Assembly: GCA_036675505.1 (NCBI GenBank)
Contig: JAKFEW010000160.1
Coordinates: 62,001 to 126,000 of the forward strand
DNA length: 64,000 nucleotides
Source: JAKFEW01 sp036675505
GTDB lineage: Bacteria > Cyanobacteriota > Sericytochromatia > S15B-MN24 > JAQBPE01
Direction: 5' to 3'
Shown here: positions 17,634-27,570 of the stretch, piece after piece
Position numbering within the stretch: position 1 is the stretch's first letter
Layout of the letters: every line of letters starts with the position of its first letter
Made by a program: the position numbers and the translations under genes
Notes under the pieces: model-generated
Told to the model about the DNA's origin: nothing
What the model saw: the letters and a program-made list of their open reading frames with translations, nothing else
Databases searched by the model: none

Positions 17634-19619
17634 ATGTTCGAGTCCCCGACTTCGCCGAAGCACCGCAGCGCCCCTGCGGGTCCTGCGGATGCGGCCCTGC
17701 GTTCGCCCCGAACCCGTTTCGGAGTCAGCCTGGCGCTCGGTAGCGCGCTGGTCGCCTCGTGTGGCGGCTCACCCACCGGCACCGCCGGTCAGGGCGCCGC
17801 CAACCTGCCGCCTCAGACGAACCCCGGCGTCGCCGACAAGGACAAGGGCAAGGGTGCCGCCGGCAGCCAGGGCCGCATGCTGGCGATCAAGGGCCAGGTC
17901 GTCGACGTGCTGACCGGCGAGCCGGTCGAGAAGGCCATGCTTTTCATCGAGGGGGTGACCACCACGGTCGCCAGCACGCCGATCCCCGCGGCGCCTTCGC
18001 CGAGCAAGGACGAGATCGATACGCCGGAGCCGGATGGCGACGCCCAGGCGGAACCGTTCGACCTCGCCCAGGCCGACGACCCGATGATCCCCGATGCCGA
18101 AACCACCATCTCGCCCACCCCCGGCGGTTCGCCCGGCGCCTCGGCCTCGCCGGGCCCCTCCGCGTCGCCGGGCGCGTCCGCGTCGCCAGGCTCCGCCGGC
18201 ACCAGCCCCGCGCCGAGCCCGGGCGGCAAGAAGCCCAAGGGTGACGACAAGCCGGGTGCGGCAGCCAGCGTGGATCCGAACGCGGCCCCGGCCGTCGCCG
18301 CCACGCCTTACCCCGCCAACGTCTACAAGATCGACTCGCGCGGACGCTTCGAGCTCAAGGACCTGCCGGAAGGCTCGTACAACCTGACCTTCTGGGCGCC
18401 CGGCTACCAGGCCACCACGATCCAGGGCGGGCTGCCGGCCGAGATCGAAGTGCCACTGCGGCCGATCGACGTGGATCCCAAGCGGCTCCATGAGATGAAG
18501 GGCGTCGTTCGCCAGGCCACCAACCAGCCGGCCGGCAACGTCGAGGTCGAGGTCTCGTCGGTGGCCGGCAAGGCGCCCGGCGTGCACGAGGCCACCGACG
18601 ACAACGGCAACTTCGGGATGAAGGGCCTTTACGCCGGCAACTACGCGGTGGCGGCCTGGACCACCAACCTCGAGGGCGAGGTCGAGACCTTCGCGCTCGT
18701 GAAGGAAGTGCCGGTCTCGCTGGGCCGTGAGCGCCGCACCGTCTCGCCCACCTTGATCCTGCGCGCCGTCGCCACGCCGGTGCTGCTCGCGGGCACGGTC
18801 GAGGGCTCGGCCAAGGAGTCCGAAATCAAGGCCGCGCAGGCGGCCAAGAAGCCGATTCCGGGCGTCCGTCCGGTCAGCGTTCGCGCCTACATCACGGTCG
18901 GCGACGGCGAGATCCCGATCGCCACGTCCAACGTGGGCAAGGACGGCTACTTCCGGATGCGGTTGCCCCAGCTGCCCGACGGCGCCAACTACCACCTGGT
19001 CGCCTCCGGCCAGAGCGACGGCGGCCAGACGGCTTATGCGCACGAGTACGAGGTCGAGGCGTCCGACCCGAAGATGACCTTCAGGCTCCCGACGCCGCCT
19101 GAAACGCTGACCGTGCTCGAGCGCACGAAGCACCCGCGCTTCTCATGGGAGCCTGTCGGCTCTGATGTGTCGGCCTACCGGGTGGCCATCGAGAAGGTCG
19201 GCCAGGAAGGCGATACCGTGTGGGAAGGCTGGACCACCGGCACCGGCATCGGCCTGCCCAAGATCAAGGACCTGGCGCTGCTGCGTGAGGGCGAAAGCTA
19301 CCGCTACAGCCTCGCGGCCGTGAAGCTCGCGGATGACAAGAAGATGGAGCTGATCGGCGTCAGCACCAGTCCCTGGGCCAATTCAGGCATCACCAAGCCC
19401 GCCACCTTCGAGGTGGTGCGGGTGAAGCCTGGCCAAAAGCCACCGGCGGAGGGCCCGATCAAGCCGCTGCCCACCCCCGCGGCCGGCGGCGCTGCGCCCG
19501 CGAAGGCGACCACCTCGACGCCGGCGCCGAAGCCCAGCGCGAAGGCGGCCGGCTCGCCGGCGCCATCTGCCAGGCCGACCCCGAAGAATCCGCGCACCAA
19601 GCCGATCGACGAGATCTAG
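17634..19619 (+). CDS. Lipoprotein with carboxypeptidase-regulatory-like domains
   Basis: This 661-residue protein is lipid-anchored: a long N-terminus leads to a hydrophobic stretch and lipobox ALVASCGGS (Cys near 43). A first CarboxypepD_reg-like beta-sandwich begins IKGQVVDVLTGEPVEKAML. It is interrupted by a roughly 100-residue Pro/Ser/Ala-rich loop (many ASPG units) and resumes at YKIDSRGRFELKDLPEGSYN. A second copy covers HEMKGVVRQATNQPAGNVEVEV to GLYAGNYAVAAW. A later beta-rich region and a 70-residue Ala/Pro/Lys tail follow. Such proteins are extracellular scaffolds; no enzymatic motif is visible. Confidence 0.82.
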   Translation: MFESPTSPKHRSAPAGPADAALRSPRTRFGVSLALGSALVASCGGSPTGTAGQGAANLPPQTNPGVADKDKGKGAAGSQGRMLAIKGQVVDVLTGEPVEKAMLFIEGVTTTVASTPIPAAPSPSKDEIDTPEPDGDAQAEPFDLAQADDPMIPDAETTISPTPGGSPGASASPGPSASPGASASPGSAGTSPAPSPGGKKPKGDDKPGAAASVDPNAAPAVAATPYPANVYKIDSRGRFELKDLPEGSYNLTFWAPGYQATTIQGGLPAEIEVPLRPIDVDPKRLHEMKGVVRQATNQPAGNVEVEVSSVAGKAPGVHEATDDNGNFGMKGLYAGNYAVAAWTTNLEGEVETFALVKEVPVSLGRERRTVSPTLILRAVATPVLLAGTVEGSAKESEIKAAQAAKKPIPGVRPVSVRAYITVGDGEIPIATSNVGKDGYFRMRLPQLPDGANYHLVASGQSDGGQTAYAHEYEVEASDPKMTFRLPTPPETLTVLERTKHPRFSWEPVGSDVSAYRVAIEKVGQEGDTVWEGWTTGTGIGLPKIKDLALLREGESYRYSLAAVKLADDKKMELIGVSTSPWANSGITKPATFEVVRVKPGQKPPAEGPIKPLPTPAAGGAAPAKATTSTPAPKPSAKAAGSPAPSARPTPKNPRTKPIDEI

Positions 19620-19635
19620 GAACCCGAGGACCCGC

Positions 19636-20601
19636 TTGGCCGAAGGCACTTTCGTCGTCGTCGATCTCGAGACCACCGGGCTCGATCCGCAGATCGAGGG
19701 CATCCTCGAAATCGCCGCGTTTCGACTCGAGGGCGATCGGGTCGTGGCCTCCTGGCAGACCCTGGTGAACCCGGGGCTGGGCACCGAAATCTCCGAGGCC
19801 AGCCGCGCGATCCACGGCATCACGGCCGAGATGGTGGCCGACGCGCCGGGCGTGCCGGACGCGCTTCGGTCGTTTCTCGCATTCCTCGGCGACGCGCCCC
19901 TGGTGGCCCACAACGCGCCTTTCGACCTCGGCTTCCTGAACCGCGCACTCGCGGCGCAAGGCGCGCCGGCGCTCGCCAACCACGCGTACGACACGCTGGA
20001 GATGGCGCGCGAGGTGTTCCCGGAGCAGCGCTCGCACAAGCTCGAGTCGCTCTGCCGCCTGCTCGGCCACGAGGCCAGCGGCTTTCACCGCGCCGCCGCC
20101 GACGCCGAGCACCTGGCCGTGATCTTCCCACGCCTGCGCGCGCTCTGGGAGCAAAAGCGCGCGTGGTACCGATCGCAGTTCGGCCAGATCGAGCACCTGG
20201 CTCGCCGCTACGATCAGGTCTCGCGCCTGATCGAGGGGCTGCAAGTCGAGGTCGGCGACGTCCGCCGGGTGCTCGCGCTGTACTTCCAGGAGCACCCGGA
20301 CGCCCGCATCCCGCTGCCCGGCGGCGACGGGCTGGTGCGCGTCACGAAGGAGCTGTGGGAGTACGACCAGGCGGCGTTGCTGCCCCAGCTGGAGGCCTGG
20401 GGCCTCAAGGAGCGGTTCTTGAAGCTCGACCGGCAGCGGCTCGACCGCTGGCTGCAGAGCGGGCGGTTCGACGAGGCGCAGCGGGCGGCGATCGCCTCAG
20501 CGCGGGTCCTGCAGGCCGTCACGCAACGCGTCGCCCGCGTGGGGGGCGGCGGCACTGGCTGCGCGGAGGCCGACCTGCCCACGGAGGGCGCCGGCGCCTG
20601 A
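19636..20601 (+). CDS. DnaQ-like DEDDh 3'-5' exonuclease
   Basis: This 321-residue protein resembles the epsilon proofreading subunit of DNA polymerase III or PolC-type exonucleases. The three Exo motifs are present: VVVDLETTGLDP (Asp, Glu), LVAHNAPFDLGFLNRAL (Asp), and HRAAADAEHLAVIF (His, Asp). The exonuclease ends near residue 175. The remaining 145 residues (EQKRAWYRSQFGQIEHLARRYDQVSRLIEGLQ...) are helical and unlike the classical epsilon tail. It may be a stand-alone repair exonuclease. The start is TTG after CCGAGGACC. Confidence 0.87.
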   Translation: MAEGTFVVVDLETTGLDPQIEGILEIAAFRLEGDRVVASWQTLVNPGLGTEISEASRAIHGITAEMVADAPGVPDALRSFLAFLGDAPLVAHNAPFDLGFLNRALAAQGAPALANHAYDTLEMAREVFPEQRSHKLESLCRLLGHEASGFHRAAADAEHLAVIFPRLRALWEQKRAWYRSQFGQIEHLARRYDQVSRLIEGLQVEVGDVRRVLALYFQEHPDARIPLPGGDGLVRVTKELWEYDQAALLPQLEAWGLKERFLKLDRQRLDRWLQSGRFDEAQRAAIASARVLQAVTQRVARVGGGGTGCAEADLPTEGAGA

Positions 20602-20661
20602 GGGCCCCGTCACAGCCGCCGGCGCGCGGCGGTGTTAGGATGGCGCGAAGGAGAACCACCG

Positions 20662-21270
20662 ATGAACCGCGACGACGCGCACCTCCGTGAACGGGGCCTG
20701 ACCCAGGAAATCGTCTTCAAGGGCAATCTGCTGCGCATCCGCCTGGATACCGTCGCGCTGCCCAACGGCGAGATCGCCAACCGCGAGATCGTCGACCACC
20801 CGGGCGCGGTCGCGGTCGTGGCGCTCACCGACGCCGGCGAGGTGCTGATGGTGCGCCAGTGGCGCTACGCCATCGGCGCGCTCTCGCTCGAGTTGCCGGC
20901 CGGCTGCCTCGACGTGCCGGGCGAGCCGGTCACCGCCGCCGCCGCTCGCGAGCTGCGCGAAGAGACCGGTCGCGAGGCCGCGCGCTGGACGTACCTGGGG
21001 CGCATGCACGCCTCGCCCGGCTTCACCACCGAGACCACCCACCTGCTCGCCGCCGAGGGCCTCACCGATATGGGCGCCGCGCCCAGCGACGAGGAGTTCC
21101 TCGAGATCGAGGTGATTCCCTTTCCGGAAGCCCTGGCGATGATCAAACGGGGCGAGATCCGCGACGCCAAGACCATCGTGGGCCTGCTCTGGTACCAGCA
21201 GTTCGGGCTGAGCTCGCTGCAGCGACCGCCGGCCGACGGAACGCTCGCAGACGAAGAAGCGTCTGCCTGA
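20662..21270 (+). CDS. NUDIX hydrolase, ADP-ribose pyrophosphatase type
   Basis: This 202-residue enzyme hydrolyses nucleoside diphosphate sugars such as ADP-ribose. The NUDIX box is complete (GCLDVPGEP...AAARELREETG), with the catalytic glutamates in REETG. It is preceded by VLMVRQWRYAIGALSLELPAG, the Arg-Tyr and Glu-Leu-Pro-Ala-Gly pattern of ADP-ribose pyrophosphatases. YASPGF-like recognition is seen as MHASPGFTTETTHLLAAEGL. The start ATG has AAGGAG seven bases upstream. Confidence 0.92.
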   Translation: MNRDDAHLRERGLTQEIVFKGNLLRIRLDTVALPNGEIANREIVDHPGAVAVVALTDAGEVLMVRQWRYAIGALSLELPAGCLDVPGEPVTAAAARELREETGREAARWTYLGRMHASPGFTTETTHLLAAEGLTDMGAAPSDEEFLEIEVIPFPEALAMIKRGEIRDAKTIVGLLWYQQFGLSSLQRPPADGTLADEEASA

Positions 21271-21277
21271 TAGAATC

Positions 21278-21305
21278 GTCACGAAACTTCCGAAAGTTTC
21301 GTGAC
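21278..21305 (+). other. Perfect 12-bp hairpin between NUDIX and lipoprotein genes
   Basis: Arms GTCACGAAACTT and AAGTTTCGTGAC enclose the tetraloop CCGA. It lies 8 bases after the NUDIX stop and 18 bases before the next start, just ahead of an AGAAGGAGG ribosome binding site. There is no U-tract, so it is either an operator-like palindrome or an mRNA processing or stability element. Confidence 0.6.
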
Positions 21306-21323
21306 GGAGAAGGAGGTTCCACC

Positions 21324-21863
21324 ATGTCGACCCGCTCCTTGAATTGGGCGCTGGGTGCCGTCGTGCTCGCCACGACCGGCTGCAGCATCCCGTTTACGAC
21401 GCCCGAGCAGACCATCACCGTTCCGTACGACAAGTTCGTGCCCAACCTCGCGAACGGCGTGCCGATCCCACTCGTGCCGGCGTTCGCGGACCAATCCGCG
21501 CCGCCGGTCAGCTTCCCGGTGCCGGCCGAGGCCAAGAAGGTCAAGCTCCAGACCGTCACGCTGCACCTGAAAATGAAGAATACGGGGCCGCTGCCGATCC
21601 GCATCACGCTCTACCTCACGAAGCACCCCGATGACCCCTACAGCATCGCCCCGCTCGGCGGCGCGGAGGGCACCATCGAGCTCGCGCGCGACGGCGGCGT
21701 CGCGGAGAAGTCGTTCCCGCTCGATACGAGCCTGCTCGAGGGCGACCAGATGCGGCTCGGCTACAAGTTCGGCTCGCCTGGCACCCAGCAGTCCGTGACG
21801 TTCAAGGACACCGACAAGATCGACGTCACCTACAAGGTGTCCGGCAACGCGAAGATCATCTGA
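21324..21863 (+). CDS. Small lipoprotein of unknown function
   Basis: This 179-residue protein has a signal peptide and lipobox VLATTGC (Cys20). The mature part is predicted beta-rich: TVTLHLKMKNTGPLPIRITLYLTKHPDDPY and GYKFGSPGTQQSVTFKDTDKIDVTYK alternate strands and turns, like a single beta-sandwich domain. I recognise no catalytic motif and no named family. It has a strong GGAGG ribosome binding site. Its stop codon overlaps the ATG of the following dehydrogenase gene (TGATG), so they are co-translated. Confidence 0.78.
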   Translation: MSTRSLNWALGAVVLATTGCSIPFTTPEQTITVPYDKFVPNLANGVPIPLVPAFADQSAPPVSFPVPAEAKKVKLQTVTLHLKMKNTGPLPIRITLYLTKHPDDPYSIAPLGGAEGTIELARDGGVAEKSFPLDTSLLEGDQMRLGYKFGSPGTQQSVTFKDTDKIDVTYKVSGNAKII

Positions 21864-22828
21864 TGCCTGGTGACGCCCCGCTGCGGCGGATCGTCTTCCT
21901 GGACCGCTGTACGCTGCCGGTGCCTTTGCGGGCGCCGGCCTTCGCGCATGAGTGGGTCGACCACGCCACGACCGCGCCCGCCGAGGCGATCGCGCGGCTC
22001 CACGGCGCCACGATCGCGGTGACCAACAAGATCCGCATCGACGCCGCGCTGCTCGATGCCTGCCCGACGGTGCGCCTCGTCGCCGTCGCCGCGACCGGCA
22101 CCGACGTGGTGGATCTCGCGGCCTGCCGCGCCCGTGGCGTCACCGTCTGCAACGTGCGGGGCTATGCGGGCGGTTCGGTGGCCGAGCACGTGATGATGCT
22201 GATGCTGGCACTACGCCGCAACCTGATCGCCTACCGCGAAGCGATCGCCGAAGGCCGCTGGCAAACGGCTCCGGGGTTTTGCCTGAACGCTGCGTCCATA
22301 CACGACCTCGAAGGCGCGACGCTGGGGCTGGTCGGGTATGGCACCCTGGCCCGCTCGGTCGAGGCGCGCGCGCGGGCGTTCGGGATGCAGGTCATGGTCG
22401 CCGAACGAAAGGGAGCCGAGGCGGTGCGAGCCGACCGCGTGGCGTTCGAGGCGGTGCTGGCGGCGGCCGACGTGCTGAGCCTGCATTGCCCGCTGACCCA
22501 GGCGACTCAGGCCCTCATCGCGGCGGCGGAGTTCCAGGCGATGCGGCCGGGGGCAATCCTGATCAACACGGCCCGCGGGGCGTTGGTGGACTACCCGGCG
22601 ATGCTCCAGGCCCTGCGGACCGGCCAGCTGGGCGGGGCCGGCATCGACGTGCTGGAGGCGGAGCCGCCAGTGGGCGGGCACCCGTTGCTCGAGGTCGCCT
22701 TGCCGAACCTGATCGTGACGCCGCACGTCGCGTGGGCGAGCCAGGCCAGCATGGCGCGCCTGGGGGAGCAGCTGGTGGCGGTGCTCGAGGCCTGGGACCG
22801 CGGTGAGCCTTTGAACCTCGTCACCTGA
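21863..22828 (+). CDS. D-isomer-specific 2-hydroxyacid dehydrogenase
   Basis: This 321-residue NAD-dependent oxidoreductase interconverts a 2-oxoacid and its D-2-hydroxyacid. It is closest in look to glycerate/hydroxypyruvate reductases. The catalytic triad residues are in context: Arg in ILINTARGALVDY, Glu in GIDVLEAEPP, His in NLIVTPHVAWAS. The nucleotide-binding turn is LGLVGYGTLARSVEARA, with GYGTLA instead of GxGxxG-Gly at the third position. GGSVAEHVMMLMLALRRNL is the usual segment preceding the Rossmann fold. The true substrate is not known. It is translationally coupled to the upstream lipoprotein gene. Confidence 0.9.
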   Translation: MPGDAPLRRIVFLDRCTLPVPLRAPAFAHEWVDHATTAPAEAIARLHGATIAVTNKIRIDAALLDACPTVRLVAVAATGTDVVDLAACRARGVTVCNVRGYAGGSVAEHVMMLMLALRRNLIAYREAIAEGRWQTAPGFCLNAASIHDLEGATLGLVGYGTLARSVEARARAFGMQVMVAERKGAEAVRADRVAFEAVLAAADVLSLHCPLTQATQALIAAAEFQAMRPGAILINTARGALVDYPAMLQALRTGQLGGAGIDVLEAEPPVGGHPLLEVALPNLIVTPHVAWASQASMARLGEQLVAVLEAWDRGEPLNLVT

Positions 22829-22855
22829 CACCGCCAGCGGCGCCATTTCCCTGTT

Positions 22856-25096
22856 TCATGCCGGTGAGACCATGTCACCGGTCGACACGTTGAAGGCCAG
22901 GCCATCAGCCAGCGGCAGAATCTCCAAAAGCTGGCCATGCCGCACCACCGCGACCACGAAGCGCAGCTCCTGGCCGGGCTCCGCGTCCAGCCACCGCACC
23001 GGCAGCGCCAGCTCCAGCGCCTTGCCGTTCATCCATTCGCGCGGCTCGCCGACGGTATGCCAGGCGTGGCTTTCACCCGCCTCCTGGATCACCGCGCGCT
23101 CCATCGCAGGCTCGAGCCGGACCGCATGGCCGAACTGGTAGCGGGCGGTGTCCGGTGTGTCGTCATCCGCTGCGTATGGCAGGGCGGCGTTCAGGCGCAT
23201 GCGGCCGGGGTGGAAGAAGAAGATGCCCACCTCGTCGCCGACCGCCACGTCGAACGCGTCGGCCCAGGCCAGCGCCATGTACAGGTGATCGCGGTCGCAA
23301 CCGTAGAGGATACGCTTGATGGTCTTCGCGGCCGCATGCATCGCGCCTTGCCCGGCTGTCGGATCGTAAACGGCGGCCCGCGTCCACTCGCCGGCACCGA
23401 GGTTGCCGTCGAGCACCGGCGGCCGCATGCCGCCGGTGAGCGGGTCTCCGCCCGCCTGCAGCGGGGCGATCGGGGCGTCGAGATCGGGCGGGGGGACCAG
23501 GCCGAGGCAGACGTACAGGCGCCGCAGGTGCAGGCGGAACTGTTCGTCGAAGCGCTCGTCCTGACCGCTGTCATGCCCCACGCCGTACCACCAGAACCAG
23601 TCGCTGCCCTCGGCGATATGCAGCTCCTCGAGCGCTTCGGCCCAGGCGGGGGTAGCTGTGAGCCTCTCACGGGCGTCCTCGAGCGCCTGCCGCGCGCGCG
23701 AGAGCGCCTCCCAGCCCAGGTTCTTGGTCGGGTCGCCGATCCAGGTCGTGAAGTCCGAGTTGATCCAGGAGCCCGCGAAGAGGTTTGCCAGGTCGCGCCG
23801 CGGCGGGTGGGCGGCCAGGTGTTCGGACACCGTGACCATGAACAGCGCCGGGTCGGCGGCCATCTTCTGGTAGAACGCGTTGAGGAACGGCGCCCCATCC
23901 TGAAAGTAGTGCTCCCAACAGTTTTCGCCGTCTAGCGCGATCGTGACCAGGTAAGGCTCGCCGTCCGGCAACAACCGCCGAGTCCGGTCGAGGCGGCGGT
24001 GGAGGTCGTTGGCTGCGGCCTCCGGGTCCATCTGGGCGTAGGTGAAGCCGATCAGGTCGGAGAGGACCTGGTCGCGGAAGACCATCGAGACAGGCCCCGC
24101 CGCGGTGCGGACGCGGTAGGGCTGGTAAAGCAGGACCGCGTCCGGCGGCACGCCGTAGGCATCACGCACGAAGCGCCGCCCGAGCGTCCGGCCGAGCACG
24201 CCTTCATCCGAGATCGCCCAACTCAGCCCGGCCCGGGCGATCAGCTCGAGCGCGGCCGGGCTCACGGCCTGCTCGGACGGCCACATGCCCGCGGGCCTGT
24301 GGCCGAAGTGGCGCTCGAAAGCCGCCACGCCCTTGGCGATCTGCGCCTCGGCGTCCGCCGGCCAGGCGAAGGGTTCGAGCGGCAGCGGCAGCTCGGAGTG
24401 AGCCGCCCGCGCGCTGCGGTTGTCGCAGAGGAGCGGCAGGATCGGGTGGTAGTAGGGCGTGGTCGTGAGCTCCACGCGGCCCTGCTCGGCGAAGGCCTTG
24501 TAGGTGGGGATCACCCGACCGACGTAAGCGCGGATGAGCTGGCAAAGGGCCTCGCGATCGGCGAGGTCGAAGTAGCTGCCTTTGGCGACGAGCCGACCCA
24601 GCGCCGGGTCCCGCTCGAGGAACATCGGGTCGAACCAGGCCAGGTTGAACCAGGTCACGAGGTCGCCCCAGTCGGCGTCGCCGAACGCGGCGATCGCCCG
24701 CCGCGACGGCACGTGCCGTAACGCCTCGCGCTTGTCGAGCAGCGCGGCGTAGCGCGCATGCGGCCGCACCATGGTGGCCCAGCTCGCGTCGAAGGCCCGC
24801 TCGAACAGGTACTGCTTGTCGTCGGCTGTGAAGTCGTCCACCGGCCTCACGAGCAACTCGAGCGCGCGGTCCCAGGCGTCGTGCTTCGCGTAGTCCTCGA
24901 GTTGCTCGAGCAGCGACGGCACCAGGTTGAAGGTCTGGCGGTGCGAGGGGTAATCCGCCAGGAGGGTCAACATATCCAGGTAGTCTTTGGTCGCGTGCAG
25001 CCGCACCCAGGGCATCAGGTAGCGCCCGCTGGCGCGATCCTTGTATAGCGGCTGGTGCATGTGCCAAACGAAGGCGACGTGGAGCTGGTGGGCCAT
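22856..25096 (-). CDS. Glycoside hydrolase family 57 protein
   Basis: This 746-residue protein is a GH57 member (alpha-amylase/amylopullulanase/4-alpha-glucanotransferase group) acting on alpha-glucans. It opens with the family start HVAFVWHMHQPLY and YLMPWVRLHATKDYLDML. The region GMWPSEQAVSPAALELI near residue 270 carries the likely catalytic nucleophile Glu. The second catalytic region ALDGENCWEHY is near residue 390. The C-terminal 200 residues form a beta-rich domain as in other long GH57 proteins. There is no signal peptide, so it acts in the cytoplasm, probably on glycogen-like storage glucan. It has no clear Shine-Dalgarno sequence. Confidence 0.9.
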   Translation of the reverse strand: MAHQLHVAFVWHMHQPLYKDRASGRYLMPWVRLHATKDYLDMLTLLADYPSHRQTFNLVPSLLEQLEDYAKHDAWDRALELLVRPVDDFTADDKQYLFERAFDASWATMVRPHARYAALLDKREALRHVPSRRAIAAFGDADWGDLVTWFNLAWFDPMFLERDPALGRLVAKGSYFDLADREALCQLIRAYVGRVIPTYKAFAEQGRVELTTTPYYHPILPLLCDNRSARAAHSELPLPLEPFAWPADAEAQIAKGVAAFERHFGHRPAGMWPSEQAVSPAALELIARAGLSWAISDEGVLGRTLGRRFVRDAYGVPPDAVLLYQPYRVRTAAGPVSMVFRDQVLSDLIGFTYAQMDPEAAANDLHRRLDRTRRLLPDGEPYLVTIALDGENCWEHYFQDGAPFLNAFYQKMAADPALFMVTVSEHLAAHPPRRDLANLFAGSWINSDFTTWIGDPTKNLGWEALSRARQALEDARERLTATPAWAEALEELHIAEGSDWFWWYGVGHDSGQDERFDEQFRLHLRRLYVCLGLVPPPDLDAPIAPLQAGGDPLTGGMRPPVLDGNLGAGEWTRAAVYDPTAGQGAMHAAAKTIKRILYGCDRDHLYMALAWADAFDVAVGDEVGIFFFHPGRMRLNAALPYAADDDTPDTARYQFGHAVRLEPAMERAVIQEAGESHAWHTVGEPREWMNGKALELALPVRWLDAEPGQELRFVVAVVRHGQLLEILPLADGLAFNVSTGDMVSPA

Positions 25097-25144
25097 TATC
25101 TATACGCTTCGTGCAATTCTATACGGTACGAATAAACAAACGAA

Positions 25145-25171
25145 GGACGGGGGCCTTGTGAGCCCCCGTCC
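25145..25171 (-). terminator. Terminator after metK
   Basis: A perfect 10-bp stem (GGACGGGGGC/GCCCCCGTCC) with 7-base loop lies 8 bases after the metK stop. On the minus strand it is followed by a T-rich run (TTCGTTTGTTTATT), consistent with intrinsic termination before the GH57 gene. Confidence 0.85.
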
Positions 25172-25179
25172 AACCTGGA

Positions 25180-26409
<1,230 letters not shown>

Positions 26410-26440
26410 AGGGAATCCTCCAGGGGTCGTATACACGAAC

Positions 26441-26470
26441 GCGACTCCCGGTATCATCACCGAGAGTCGC
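26441..26470 (-). promoter_or_regulatory. Stem-loop between the SAM riboswitch and metK
   Basis: A 12-bp RNA stem (GCGACTCTCGGT pairing with ACCGGGAGTCGC, one G-U pair) with a 6-base loop lies between the aptamer and the ribosome binding site. It has no following U-tract, unlike a typical S-box terminator. It may be part of the expression platform or an unconventional terminator. Confidence 0.6.
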
Positions 26471-26491
26471 AGGCCGCTTGCACGGATTGCG

Positions 26492-26594
26492 CTTATCTTC
26501 CAGCCAGGCGAGCCCGGCTGCAGGAATTGGCACCGGCTATCACGCCGGTTGCCGGGCATCACAGGGCCTGATCCCTCCGCCGTCTCTCGATAAG
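26492..26594 (-). ncRNA. SAM-I (S-box) riboswitch
   Basis: On the minus strand the conserved S-box blocks occur in order: CTTATCGAGAG at the 5' side of P1, GGCGGAGGGA, CAGGCCCTGTGATGCCCGGC with the kink-turn and SAM-pocket bases, CAACC, GGTGCCAATTCCTGC, and GGAAGATAAG closing P1. The element lies 83 bases upstream of the metK start codon. Its ligand is S-adenosylmethionine by family identity. Confidence 0.96.
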
Positions 26595-26617
26595 CTGATA
26601 TGCGGTTGTCTCGGGTA

Positions 26618-26646
26618 ACCGTAACACACGGCCCCTAGGCCGTCAA
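26618..26646 (-). promoter_or_regulatory. metK: Candidate promoter of the metK riboswitch transcript
   Basis: On the minus strand TTGACG (26646-26641) and TACGGT (26623-26618) are 17 bases apart, and transcription would start shortly before the riboswitch P1 at 26594. The -35 is strong and the -10 is weak. Confidence 0.4.
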
Positions 26647-26668
26647 CGCGCCTTTTGACCAAATAAAG

Positions 26669-26696
26669 GGGGGACCGGGCGCGAGCCCGGTCCCCC
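26669..26696 (-). terminator. Terminator after the outer-membrane protein gene
   Basis: A perfect 12-bp stem (GGGGGACCGGGC/GCCCGGTCCCCC) with loop GCGA lies 25 bases after the stop of the gene at 26722. On the minus strand it is followed by CTTTATTT. It separates that gene from the metK promoter. Confidence 0.88.
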
Positions 26697-26721
26697 GTTT
26701 CGCTTCACAGTTCACTGGCGC

Positions 26722-27570
26722 CTAGAAGGCGTAGTAACCGCCCAGCCCCACCGTGCCGGTGTTGATGCCGCCCATGAGCGGGTTGCCCTTGTAGCCGACG
26801 AAGAGATCGGCCGCGAGGTCCTCGTTGACGCCATAACGGAGGCCGAGGTTGCCGGATGCCCCGAAGCCGGCCGCCCAGCCCAGGTTGCCGTCCACCAGGG
26901 CCGACAGGCGGTCCGTCAGACCGAGGTCGAGGCCCAGGCCGACGGTCGGCATGAAGGCACTCGCTCCGATCGACGGGGTCGCCCCACCGGGGAGCAGGCC
27001 GCCGGCCGCGAAGCCGAAGCCGACGCCCGGCGCGACGGTGACGTTCAGGTTGTTCATCAGCGCCGCGGTCAACGGCAGGCCGACGCCGATGGAGCCGGAA
27101 GTCAGGCCGCCACCCGTGAGGAAGCCTCCGATGTTGCCCGTCGCACCGACCTCGACCGGCGTCATGCCGATCGAGAACTCGGTCCAGGCCAGCTTGCCGC
27201 GCAGGCTCAGATCACCCAGCAGGTTGGCGGTGCCGGCGGCACCCAGACCCGTGGCGCTGATGCCGGCTTCCAGGCCGGGTTGGACGTTCATGTCGGCGCG
27301 CAGGTTCACGCCGCCGGCCAGGCCGGGACTCGTGCCGCCGAAGCCGAGGCCGCCGACTTGCAGGTTCGCGCCGAACCGGCTCTGCCCGGGCGCCAGCGTG
27401 ACGGCCTTTTCGACGTCGATGTGACGCGTGGGGGCCGCCGATTGGTAGATGACGGTCTTGTCCGTCGCCTGACCAGGTGTGATCACGACGGACTCGGCCA
27501 TCGCCGCCTGCCCGAAGGACAGAACGGCCAGCGAGACTGCGCCGGAAACCCAGAACTTACGAGACATCAT
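26722..27570 (-). CDS. Glycine-rich outer-membrane beta-barrel-like protein
   Basis: This 282-residue exported protein has a signal peptide ending AAMAES. The mature chain alternates hydrophobic and glycine residues in short repeated strands (GANLQVGGLGFGG, GVNLRADMNVQPGLEAGIS, LSLRGKLAWTEFSIGM), and it ends GLGGYYAF with a terminal Phe, the usual outer-membrane barrel signal. No named family is recognised. The start is MM with GGGAGGTGCG upstream. It is monocistronic with its own terminator. Confidence 0.75.
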   Translation of the reverse strand: MMSRKFWVSGAVSLAVLSFGQAAMAESVVITPGQATDKTVIYQSAAPTRHIDVEKAVTLAPGQSRFGANLQVGGLGFGGTSPGLAGGVNLRADMNVQPGLEAGISATGLGAAGTANLLGDLSLRGKLAWTEFSIGMTPVEVGATGNIGGFLTGGGLTSGSIGVGLPLTAALMNNLNVTVAPGVGFGFAAGGLLPGGATPSIGASAFMPTVGLGLDLGLTDRLSALVDGNLGWAAGFGASGNLGLRYGVNEDLAADLFVGYKGNPLMGGINTGTVGLGGYYAF

